A DNA stretch of 64,000 nt, taken from NCBI RefSeq assembly GCF_019649055.1, contig NW_026570254.1:1116001-1180000 (forward strand), given 5' to 3'. The translations under genes were made by a program, and so were the position numbers. This DNA is from Paramacrobiotus metropolitanus (Eukaryota; Tardigrada; Eutardigrada; Parachela; Macrobiotidae). The notes under the pieces are model-generated. The model ran no database searches, was not told the DNA's origin, and was given only the letters and a program-made list of their open reading frames with translations. This document shows, one piece after another, positions 24,402-35,589 of this stretch (the stretch's first letter is position 1; every line of letters begins with the position of its first letter).

Positions 24402-27307
24402 TTTAAGGCCGCCAAGCATTTGAAGGTCCGCCTGATCTCACGGACAAAGTGATGATGGCAGCAACAATGAGCATGGAAGACATGGGAGAATGTCCATCAT
24501 AGCTGCATTCGTCCCGGCGTTCCAGGGCGCCAAACAAAAACACACTAAGGAAGTCAGAATCCTTTTGTCAAAGGAAACCGCAAGGCGCACCGCATCCCAT
24601 TCAATGTTGCGACAGAGGATACCGTTGTATGGTGTGACTTGTTACCCAGGGATGGCTGGCGATGGACTGACTGGCCGTCGTCGAAACAGGTTGTACAGCC
24701 AAACGGATCATCCAAACACCAATTTCAATAATTACAGGAATCGGGATTTTTGAGCTTATTGAAAAGTGGCGATGAGGATTCACTTTGAACGGGGATATTA
24801 TAACTGGCACAATCGAAAGAAGGCACTGTAGCAGATGAAGGGGAAGACAACGCTATAACAGGATGGGGAAATATCGATAATTCGCAAAACAGATCTTACG
24901 CTCTCGTAAATGTGATATAGAATTGTAAACGTACTACTAAAAGGTTTAGCACACTGCGTGACTGAAAGACTGGAAAGTCTGTCTGGTGAGTGAGTGCAGT
25001 TAAGGTTTGGCACAAAAACACCGATCACACATTAAACTTTCTGGCGTAGCGCGCGTAGCTGACTGTTCGGGTAAATCAGTCGGGGCTAGCTGGATTTTGA
25101 TGACGAATTTTGGGGCTAAAATACACCATACCACAATCGCAATAATTTCGAAATTGCAGTTTATGATGATGCGCTATGTTTCATTTGAAAAACCGATATC
25201 CTTGTTTCGCAAATTAATAAAGCCGCAGTATATTATGGTGCTTCGGCGCACTACTGGCATCGGCCGACCTCATAGACTCATGGGGACGGCTGCCGCTAAA
25301 CTATTCTACACATGAATGTATGTACAAGGCGCTCTGCGCATGTTATTACGCAGGGTAGGAGCAACGAGCGCACGATTAGAGCAGAGAGGCTACAACTTTG
25401 AATCTTTTCTCGGTGGCAAAATGAACGGGCAACCATTGACCTCTTTAACGGCTACCGCATGCATACAGGGACAATGTATCGCCTGCAATATTACTTACTT
25501 CTACTTGCCGTTCGTAAAAATATGTTATTTTCGATAAAAATGAGTGAAATATACTAACAAAATCTTTTTTTAAAAGTCGACTTAGTAAATATAAAACAAA
25601 GTAGCCCGATGGCATTCAGCGGTATTGGCACAACACTGTAATGAGCAAAACACCACGTTAAATTTTACTGTAACGCAAGAATCTGACTGCCGGCAAGCTC
25701 CCTGTATGGTAGTAGCCTTTGTGTTTGATGCTGCGGAATTATGTCTTCTAATGCTGCGAGTAGCCTGAGTAGGTATGATTCTTCATGAATCTGTTAAGAC
25801 ACGCGATACCGATACGCAATCAGTAAATAAACTTTTGTAAGAACTACACATTCGTAAAACCAAACAGTAAGCACTTGTAACACTTATAAATGTCACACAC
25901 TATTTTAACCTTATGTATTTGTGTGTTTTTATCACACACAGGATCTAGCAATAAATGCCGTTAAAAATACGTATGTATTATGCTCTAAAGTACTTGTACA
26001 TATCTTCTACATATTGTTACAGTAATTGTAAGTACAATGTGGTAAATGGGCTTTAATACGCACCTATCATTAATTTATGCAATAATAAAGCACGACAAAA
26101 GCTGAAACTTCAATATCATACGTACATAGAACATAGTTGCAGTACCGGTATATAGCGTACACCTTTACTTACTGTTCACGCTAAAATTGTGATTCAGTTA
26201 TTGCATACTAGAAAATTATACTTTGATCTATTTAAAACAACAAAACCTTTTACATATTAAATTTTACGATTTAGATAGTAAATATAGATCTATTTATATG
26301 GAAACGATGGCGAGTGGTGGATCAAGGATTTCGAACTGAATTACTTATTACACTTTATATTAAACAGATATTGGTATTTGGTGATACCATGGCATACCAT
26401 AATACTAGCGTTTAGTTTGCCATGGTAATACCGTAACATGTGTTCTGAAAATTCTGATAAAATCAGAAAGACGGAAACAGAGATTGCTGCGCTTATTGCG
26501 ATTGTCAAAACGAAATTTTGGCTTTCCTTAAACAACATCTATCGACAGACAAAAATTATGTACTATTCACAAAGACCACAATAATAACCCCCACAATTAT
26601 AATTATTATCATTGGGGTCTTTACAAGGACCACAATAACAACTATATCTATATTTATCACAGAAAGTTAAACACCATATTGCATCCTAGGACTCTGCAGT
26701 GTTAATACTATTACAGTAATATTAAATTATATTAATAATTTTTCGCAAGCAATAAGACCGATTTGCATACATATGCGAAACACTACGTAGTCAATCAAAG
26801 TGAAACATTAACAATTATTAATAAACAACCAAAAATCAATACGAGTCGTCGAGTACTGACAACCTCTTTTGGTTTTCTACAGTAATGACTATTACTTGCC
26901 CTTCTTAATGGGTTGGTTCAACTTGATTGTTTTCCAACCGATCCACAAAACAGTTCAGAAACCATTTCGCTAAAAACAGTAGTCACAAATACAATTACTT
27001 ATTAAATTTTGGCTATGACTTCCGGTGCAGTATTAAAGCAACAAAGAAAAGCGGCTCTTTTCCAATCTACATCGGTTTTTCAACGGGTCGGGCTCGAGAG
27101 CCTACCGTTCATCGCCTGTCGGCCATCCAGAAGAAAAACCGAAAAATTTCGAATTCGCTACAAATCCAACTCGACGTTCACTTTGCCATTCGTGGTACAA
27201 TGTACACCCGCACATTGGAGTGGAGCTTCGGAATTGCCAGCTCCCTAGATCCATCTTGGCCTCGTGTTTTTATGTAGACATTGCAGTTATATTTTAGTCA
27301 TTATACC
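24402..27307. other. Intergenic region between Mastermind and PGRMC
   Basis: 2.9 kb between two gene starts that point away from each other, so it should hold two promoters. Open frames are short and scattered. The left third is less AT-rich; the right half is strongly AT-rich. One inverted repeat is listed separately. No gene supported. Confidence 0.45.
26385..26427. repeat. Inverted repeat, 10 bp arms
   Basis: TACCATGGCA (26385-26394) and TGCCATGGTA (26418-26427) are perfect reverse complements around a 23-base loop. The similarity continues weakly outward (GGTATT/AATACC). It could be a small transposon remnant or chance. Confidence 0.6.
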
Positions 27308-28285
27308 ATGGACAGTAAAGATGCAGGAGCAACTAGTGGAAACCCCAGCGCGTCTGTCAACACACCCCCTCCAGCGGATCAGCTGATTGCGGAAAGTGGA
27401 ACCCTGCTGCAGCGACTGGCAGGATCTGTCAGTGAGATCCTGACGAGTCCTCTGAATTTGAGCCTTTTGGCCGTTACCTTTTATCTGATCTACAAGATTA
27501 TTCAGGACCGTAGACGGGCAAATGCCCCTCGGCCTGTGCGTCCGCCTCCCTTGCCCAAATTGCCCAAAAAGGATTACACTCTGGAAGAACTGAAAGTCTT
27601 CAATGGCCTGGGTCCCGAAGGTCGCATCCTTATGGCTGTTAATGGGAAAGTGTTCGATGTTACCAGAGGCAAAAGTTTCTATGGCCCAGGTACTTTCCTG
27701 CGCTTATAGTTCGCTGGGTTCTGTCCTTCTGCATTTAAACTATCTGTCGTGTATTTGGAAGATTTCATGCTGTTACGATAATCTTATGGTGAATGGACCA
27801 TTAGAAATCACTTTTCTTCAACGGCGTTTATTTTTCTTAGGTGGTCCGTATGGGATTTTTGCGGGAAGAGATGCATCGAGAGGTTTGGGTACGTTTGCCC
27901 TGGATGATTCAGCGGTGCGGGACACGTACGACGACCTGTCGGATTTGACGCTGGATCAGATGAACACGGTTAAGGACTGGGAACAGCAGTTTCAAGGTAA
28001 AATTGTTATACCTCGAATATTTTTAGGTGAATAATTTCACAAGTAGAAGTATTTGGGAGAGACACTCGGTTCGCCCTGTAGAATTCTGTATGTTCTAGTT
28101 TTAGTTTTTTAGACGAAATCTGTAGTTATTTGTTATTTTTAATAACCAGCTTATTTGCAGATAAGTACCATCTAGTTGGTCGTCTGCTGCGACCAGGTGA
28201 GGAGCCAACGGACTATGCTCTGGAGGAAGAAGAGGAAGCCAGCCAGAAATCTGCGGCGGATAGTCTCGAAAACAAGACTAAATGA
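27308..28285 (+). CDS. PGRMC: Membrane-associated progesterone receptor component (220 aa, 3 exons)
   Basis: Exons 27308-27689, 27841-27996 and 28161-28285 join in phase, 221 codons with stop. The product has a short N-terminal region, one membrane span (about residues 50-66, LSLLAVTFYLIYKII), a Pro-rich linker, then a cytochrome b5-like haem/steroid-binding domain. The exon junction falls inside the diagnostic segment GPGGPYGIFAGRDASRGLG, and YDDLSDLTLDQ and KYHLVGRLLRPGEEPTDYA follow, very close to animal PGRMC1/2. The C-terminus is acidic. The protein is expected in the endoplasmic reticulum membrane, where family members bind haem and support cytochrome P450 enzymes. The chosen ATG gives a length near the human 195-223 residues. 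An in-frame non-ATG extension upstream was ignored. Confidence 0.96.
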
Positions 28286-31200
28286 GCCAATTGCTTCAAG
28301 TTCAAGCCTTGGTGACGGGCCATAATTGCCATTTCATATGCAAGCACATGCCATGATGCCGATCTTTTCCGATTCCATGCTTAACCTTAAGTAATTTTTG
28401 GTATTTTCGCGGGTTTTTTGGTATTGGGTTCTGGGGTAAATTATTTCGTTTGTAAGCAGCTTTCTTGTCATTCAGTCGTACTCGACGCATGGATCAGGTT
28501 AATTGTTTTTTGTTCAAGATTTAAGGTTTTGAAATGATTTTTATCCGTTAAGGAAAATCACGTTTCGATGTTTGTTTTGTCGAAAACGTGGAACAAAAAC
28601 TATGTCGCAAACCCAACAAAATGTCAGCTCAACTGTTTAACAGAAATACATAGGTGGTGAAATGAAAGTTTTTTTACTTGGCGCATGCACTGCTCATTCA
28701 TTAATTTTATGTGCTGACTTTCTACCCAGTATACTAGACTATACGAGTGTATTATTATTATCAGGTCGGAACAGAGACGTAAATACTCCTTTAATTTTTG
28801 TTGTTAGGATAGATTTACTGTTGAAGCGCACTCCATTTCCGGAATTACGATTATGTGATGCACATCCCAAAGTCAAACCCATAATCGCAGCGAACGTTTT
28901 GCGCATATCATTCTATGTTAGTGCTGAGACCAAGATGATGAACGAGCATGGTATCGTACTGTCACAAGTTGGTGTCAAAGCGCTCATTTATATCAGCTTG
29001 TAAAACAACATAGAATTTAACCAGGTGGATTCTGGAAGAAATTGTCACCCGGACACAATGGGCAAGTATATAGGGTTATAAAGATTTTATAGATCTCTCG
29101 TTACGTAACTTGACCCCATTAACGTAACGAATCTCACTTTTGGGTTTGTGTTAATCTGTACTTTGCAAAAAAGGTCCATAATTTGTTAGCTCTCCAGATA
29201 ATTAAAGAAATAATTTTTTTATGGGTGATCCAAAAGATAAGCATAGCAGCATAAATGCAAAGTCTTGTTGTAATACATTCCTCTGGGCTTTTTTGGAATG
29301 CAACAGTAATCAGATAAAGACATAAGAAAACGAAAAGGTTGCGAGTTATGGGGATTAAAAATTTAAAAGTAAGTAATATTCAATTTGTGTTGTTAGCATC
29401 ATATCGGCCCATCAGGTACTACGACGGAAGCTGTGTTATTCGGAAACGCCGGTATTTTATTTCTTATTTTCTGCATGGTATCTGCTTCCAGACGGCTATT
29501 TCAAGATTTCCGGCGTTTATGGACTTAGCACTTTTTATAACGGAGGATTAATTGTTAATAGCATGCGATCCCATAATACCCTCTGCAGTTTCGGGAGAGA
29601 TGTGTCAGGTTAGGGAGTGGATACAACTCATTCCGTATTCCCAATTTACCAGCCCATTCGCTAAGTCTCGAGCACTTCCGATCAGCGATGACGTTAAACA
29701 TGCGTGAATCCGAACGCGCCAACTGGTTGGGTCAACTTGGGTGTACGGTACTTACGAGCAGGCGCAAGACTGCCATTGGAGTTATCTAACATCCAGCGGT
29801 TCTTTACGATTCCGATGTCTTTGAACCATTAAAGCTGTGCTCTTGCCAGTTGGCGTTATTCGTACTCACTGCGACTGGGGTGTTGGCCGCTGTGGATGTG
29901 GATATGTACGGTACAGTGGGTACAGTATGTGCTGTACGTCCGGGGCTAACTGCATTGAGCGAGGCCGTTCTCGTGATTTCGCTTTCAGTCGTAACAGCCA
30001 GGCTCCCGCAGCACACACACTCACATGCATAGGTGCATCCTGATCAACGTAAATCCACATTTGCCGCGTTGGCGAACTGTCATTTGCTTAAATCTCCCTA
30101 TCGTCATCCAGGGCGAATCCCTGTAAGTGAGAGGCATCTTCCTCTGCAACATTTTTTCAATTTCCGTCGTCGCACACAGTGGTTATTATCGTTCTTGGCT
30201 TCAGCTGGAAAGGTGTGTCCAGTGTACGGTCATGGTATGCTGATTTCTGTTTCTGACTTTTGATTTAGCCGATCTCGCCAGCGACAGTCGGATTGTGTTA
30301 TTAACTTCTCCATTTGGAGCTGGAAGATCAAGCGGAAGGATTAATCATTAAGGTAATGAGGCTTACGTCGTGTAGTTATTGCAGTCAGCTTCGTATTCTG
30401 AGACTACTGTATAATAAAACATAAATTAAAGTAAGAAGCAATTCTGCATCCAGTTTCCGTGTATGCGTATTTTACCGGCAGGAAACACTCGTTGTACTCG
30501 TATTATAACATGCTAAAGTTCACTGTCTGAGGGTGCTTGCTACCTGTGGTTTGTCGGCACTACCGCCATTATTTTATGACTTGGTCATTAAATAATTATT
30601 TTAAAGGGCCATAAAATCCCGACCCGTGTGATGCTGTGCCTGGGCGCATGTACTCCATAATCGTTGAACTTTTTATTTCCTTTATTACTTTCAGGCTAAT
30701 TAATTTTGTACAAATCGATTTGGGATTTAACACGCAAACAACACCGCACACAGGATCATTGCTAGCGTAGTGTTGACAGTTTAGAACATTTTTGATATAA
30801 CAGTAAATACTGTTAAAAGACAATTACATCGTAACAGCTATAAGGGAGTCTGGGCATACCATATGTGGTACTGTATTTCTTGTTTGGTGCAATAATGCTG
30901 GCCTCTATAAATGCGAAATGTTGGAGTCGACGGTTTTTCGCCTGATTCTGGTATCCCTTTCCTCATTGTCCATTACCGTACGTGTCTCGAAAATTCGATT
31001 GCAGTAGTCAGAGTCAATTTCGAAGCTCACATTTTATCGGCCTTTGCCTTTTGATTTGTTCAGTCACTTATGTTAGCATTTACATGAAATGTGAAAAATT
31101 CTGCATTAAATTGTGTTTGTTAATTTTATGCTGAACTCTCCAAGCAAATGCTAACGTCCACTTAGTTCTAAAGATTGCGCTGACTAAATACAGATATTCC

Positions 31201-32500
31201 CGCTTGTGGTAAGAAATTTTTCGGTTTCCCGGTGGTTCCCTCTGTTGCCCCGTTAGGCGTACAAACTTTTCAGCTGCATACTGTATACGAGTACTACGTT
31301 TGGCGGATGAAAGCGGTGTACGGATTAGCTGTTGATTTAGCACACCTGTTTAAATAGATTTTGGTATGATGTGAACTGAAGACGATACACCATGGAAGGA
31401 TTGGATGTGATCTATTAAAACAGTCGTATACTATATATATGCAGTCGTATATGTAACCTTTTCTTTTTCGTTTTGTATTTGTGTTGTTAAAGTCTCCTTT
31501 AAATATACACCACTGGCAAGAATTAAGCTTCAAAATACAAAATTTTTTAAATGTGTGAATGAAATGCAGAAGGACGAGTCGTACTCGTATACACTGATAT
31601 GATATACGTTGACTCAATTTTAATCTTCAAAAGTGGTGAATCGGATGTTTTTACTTATTCTTCTCTGGTTTGCATGTTTCTCAAAACGGCATTCCTATCT
31701 AATAATTCTAATAATTACGGTGAATTCGCAAAAACGTTTGCGTGCGGAGATCTAGAATAATAAAAGGATGTTGTTGAATTTCGCGATACTTAACAGGGAT
31801 AAATTCTGCTGATGACCCTGCGGACTTTGTTGCAAAGTAATTAAATCGAAGAGGAATTTTGATATTCCTGGGGCACTGGCGAAGGGACGTAGCGCGGTTT
31901 CCGGTACATTCATTAGCAACACCACTGCATAAACATGTCATTTAGGTCAGGAGGCACTGCATAAACATGTGCCACATTGTCTTATGACCTCAGTTAACCC
32001 AAGCTCTCATGCGAGCATGCTTTTTAAAGCTTCCACCGCGGCGTATTACAGTACGGCGCGGGCTTAAGGGAACGTAGAATAAATTCAAATTTGTGTAGTC
32101 ATACGTATTCTCAGTGGCCGTTTTCTTGCAGAGCCTGCGCGAAAAGGGACCTGGATTTACAACGTTAACGGGATATTTAATACTGCCTTTCCCACACAGC
32201 TCATTGCATCCCGGGATCGGCACAGTTGCGCTGGCGGTAATACAGCAGCAGCATCGCGATCTACAGCTCTCCGGCTTCCCTGCTCCCTTTCCATTTGGCT
32301 GCCTGTACACACATGTGCATATGCGGCTAAATTTCGCTTTCACGTAAATCCCTACCATTGGGTACGATTGATTCTCCGTCTCCTCACACTAATAAAAATC
32401 GATAAATGTCAGTGGCGAAAGAAAAAGGGTTGATTTTTATTTTCCTAGTGTAACACTTTCGGTGCGTGGACTACGTTTAGAGGCAGTCAACGGCTTGAAG
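28286..32500. other. Intergenic region before synaptogyrin
   Basis: 4.2 kb with no supported gene. The longest frames (28662-29003 on +, 32358-31990 on -) have no splice partners and no family likeness. A 16-base direct repeat, CACTGCATAAACATGT, occurs at 31923 and 31955. The stretch just before 32501 should contain the synaptogyrin promoter. Confidence 0.45.
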
Positions 32501-33430
32501 ATGATGAACACGGGCATGCTCAATCCTCAGAATATGATGAATGCGGGGGGCGCCTACGGCGCCGGCAAGGCCGGATCGGCGTTCGACGTTATGACCTTTA
32601 TTCGCCGGCCCTCCGTCATCCTGCGCATAGTCTCCATCCTCTTTGCCATTATCGTTTTTGCCTGCATTTCGTCGGAAGGCTACATGACGATGGAAAATAA
32701 GGAGGAGAAGTGCATCATTAACGAGAGCGGCGCATGTAAGATTAATTCGCCTTCGTTTTAGGCATGTCATTGAGCTGCCTTATCTTCCAGATTTCTACTA
32801 ACAATAAGTATCGATCGTGTTGTACCGGTTAACTGCTACTGTTGGGAGTTATAATTAAAGTAAATTTACTGCCTAGATAGTAATCTTTTTCTGTGTATGC
32901 GCTAACCTTTAACGACTCGCTGATAGCCAGCCGTTTTAGGTGGGTGGACCGTCGGCATAGGCGTGTTGGGATTCCTGGGAGCTGTCGCTCTGCTAGTCCT
33001 GGAAGCTCGCTTTGAGCAGATCAGCAGCATCAAAATCCGTCGACGTGCCGTAATCGCCGAACTAGGGTTTACGGCTCTGTGGACGTTCTTATGGTTCATT
33101 ACGTTCTGCTATCTGGTGGATCAGTGGTCGAAGACGGAGAGCGAGGAGATTCCAGCTGGTTACGGAACGACCAATGCTCAGGCTGCGGCGGCATTTTCCT
33201 TTTTCAGCATTTTCGTTTGGGGAGCGTTGGGTTATCTCAGCTACCTGAAGTACAAACAGGGAGCAGCCAACGCCTTCGCGCCCAGTGGTTTCGAAGGGGA
33301 CATGGCGGGCGGGATGCCCCGTGGGGGCTATAGCAGCTACCCGGGTGCGCCGGACGATCGCTACCAGGAGCCGCCCTTCTCCTCACCTGGTCAGAAAGAC
33401 GCTCACGGCTTCCAGTCGCCGGCCTATTAG
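32501..33430 (+). CDS. SYNGR: Synaptogyrin (241 aa, 2 exons)
   Basis: Exons 32501-32735 and 32940-33430 join in phase across a 204-base intron (donor GTAAGA, acceptor TTTTAG), 242 codons with stop. It is a four-span MARVEL-domain protein of synaptic and other transport vesicles. The opening GGAYGAGKAGSAFDVMTFIR is the synaptogyrin signature. Spans are near VILRIVSILFAIIVFACIS, WTVGIGVLGFLGAVALLVL, FTALWTFLWFITFCYLV and FSFFSIFVWGALGYLSYL. The first luminal loop contains a Cys pair (EKCIINESGAC), and the cytosolic tail is Gly/Pro/Tyr-rich as in the family. Two ATGs are adjacent (32501 and 32504); I used the first. The exons are GC-rich against AT-rich flanks. Length matches animal synaptogyrins. 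Confidence 0.96.
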
Positions 33431-34340
33431 ATCATCGTCCCCCCGTACCGCGGTCACAAATTTAACAATCAATATGTTGTTCGTGAAATTTGTGTCAAAA
33501 TCCAGGAAAAAAATATTTGAGTATAGCCTGTGATAGTAACTGATCTTGAGTTTGAAGTACGTGTTGACTGTGTTGGCTGCTGCTTTGTCCCGTTGAAGGC
33601 AAATTCCAGTTTGTGCTGTTGTTCGTAGTTGTGTTTTTGCGCTTTATTAATTTTAGCTCGCTAGTTTCTCTTGTGTGTTTATTACATAATAATTTTATCC
33701 TTATTTTGTTGGCAATACAGATAGTTTTATGGCATTAAAAGAATAACCTTTCCCATCCAGGTCCATTTGTCATTTCATTCGTACCTTCCACTTGAGGAAG
33801 TTTTTTATCTGTGCCAAGCTTTTGCATGGTTTAATTTATTCGTGAAATCATCACTCTGGCAGATGGTTAACTGATCTTTACTGTATATGTCCGTGCATCC
33901 GATCTAATAACAATTTTAGATGTCAAATTAGAGTCTGTGAGGCGTCGCCCTAATACTCGATTCGGTTTTGTACAATCAGTACGAGTACACAAAATGTCCC
34001 GGGACGAAGACCTACCGTAAATCTGTCCTTTGGTTAAGCAAATACTTAGTATGTCGCAACATTTTGATTTAATATGATTACGAGGAAAATGTAAGTATTT
34101 ATAATACATTTATAATAAGTGCAACACTGAACTTATTACGGGTAGCACACATATTCTTGATGCAGTATGCAGTTTCAACTACATAGAATGATGCATCAGT
34201 TGCTATGTGGATAGTTGTTGCTTTATAAATGGCTGTTTGCTTACGAAGTGATAGAAGTACTGATGTAGAACAGATAACTTGCACTAGTTGCGTGCCTTCC
34301 ATGTGTTCCATGACCAGGTATTGCCTTTTTTACATACGTA
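33431..34340. other. Spacer, synaptogyrin 3' flank
   Basis: AT-rich spacer. An ATTAAA near 33736 is a possible polyadenylation signal for synaptogyrin. No gene supported. Confidence 0.4.
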
Positions 34341-35099
34341 ATGCCAAAAAGAGCTCCCGGTAACGAAAGCACAGGACCCAGTCCAAAGCGATCGAAATCC
34401 GATGCGCCTCCGTCAGGGAAGCGCAAGAAAGGTCGCCTGGCATCTCCCCCATTGAGCATCAGTGTGGTCAAATGGGAATGCGTGGATGGTGATGAGCAGC
34501 TGGGTACGGCACACATCGCCTCATCTTATCAGATTGCTGAGCCCACCCTGCCCAGCTGGAAGCAGATTTTTGCTCACCACCGCAAGGATACCGCTTCCTG
34601 TGACCTTGCCATCACAACGAAGGATGGCGCGGAGATCCTGGCACACAGCCTGATTCTTCGTATTCGGATACCGTTCTTTGAATCGTATCTCCCGGTGTTC
34701 AAACCTTTATCGGGAGAAACGACGACACGCCCGTCGCCCATAATCATCACGGCGGGGTGGGTTGACCGACCCACGCTGAATCAAATTTTGGATTTCGCGT
34801 ATTTTGTCATCCCTTCCGAAGGCTTATCGGACGACCAACTGCAGCCCGTTTTTGCAGCGGCACTGCACATGCAGTGGGCCGAACTGGAAGCAGCCTGTGA
34901 AGAGCAATTCCAGCAAAGACTGCAAACTGGCAACTGTTTAAGTTGGTTAGAGTGGGCAGTTCAAAATAAAAACGAGACGGTCAAAAATCGTGCCGCTAAT
35001 TTTGCTGCAACTAATATGGATGCGCTGCAAGATCTGCACGAAATGGAACTTAAACAGATCTCCTTAGAAGCCCATTTGGCAATAATAAAAACAATCTAG
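34341..35099 (+). CDS. BTB/POZ domain protein (252 aa, intronless)
   Basis: A single open frame of 253 codons with stop. The first 40 residues are basic with nuclear-localisation-like KRSK and GKRKKGR. A BTB/POZ fold spans roughly residues 80-180, seen from CDLAITTKDGAEILAHSLIL, then FFESYLPVF, then ILDFAYFVI and LLxAALHMQ-like HMQWAELEAACEEQF. The start of a BACK-like helical segment follows. BTB proteins dimerise and often serve as substrate adaptors for Cullin-3 ligases or as transcriptional regulators; which applies here cannot be told, and there is no kelch, MATH or zinc-finger part. The lack of introns contrasts with most neighbours and could mean a retrocopy. It is convergent with the IP3 kinase gene. 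An AATAAA sits near 35442. Confidence 0.85.
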   Translation: MPKRAPGNESTGPSPKRSKSDAPPSGKRKKGRLASPPLSISVVKWECVDGDEQLGTAHIASSYQIAEPTLPSWKQIFAHHRKDTASCDLAITTKDGAEILAHSLILRIRIPFFESYLPVFKPLSGETTTRPSPIIITAGWVDRPTLNQILDFAYFVIPSEGLSDDQLQPVFAAALHMQWAELEAACEEQFQQRLQTGNCLSWLEWAVQNKNETVKNRAANFAATNMDALQDLHEMELKQISLEAHLAIIKTI

Positions 35100-35589
35100 C
35101 GAAAACGACAGGAATTCATTTTCGTTTTTCAAGAAAATACTTACCTGTTGCGGGTTAACAGCTTAAAATAGTTCCATAATCTACTGATTCCCATCAGGCG
35201 GACTAATTAGCCACTACGCCTATCGGTTATGCTAAACGGAAAAGACAAATTCAGTGGTGAAAATACGTTTTGCTTTCTGAATTCACAAGTCGCATAGGTA
35301 AGAGTAATCACAGAGCAAACGAACAATACGTTTCTAATCTTCACAATTGATAAATACAAACACACTATCTCATCGGAAACCGGTCAACAATCACTGAGGA
35401 ACAAATACAAAAAGGCACTGGATCAACATGGAAGCCGACCAATAAAGTATTTTACGGAAAATATTTCAACCAGTCGGTGGCTTTAGTTCATAGAGAAAGA
35501 TAGATGAAGTAATACAAGTGGCATTTTCCGGAAGTGAAGATCGGTTAGCGAACTATTCGAATGTGTACCTCGGAATGGAATCTTTGGGA
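35100..35589. other. Convergent spacer between BTB and IP3K genes
   Basis: About 0.5 kb of 3' flank shared by two genes that face each other. An AATAAA for the BTB gene lies near 35442. Nothing else seen. Confidence 0.5.

Noticed and set aside
28662-29003. 113-codon plus-strand frame with a signal-like start
   Set aside because: AT-rich, no splice partners, no family likeness; expected by chance in this much spacer.
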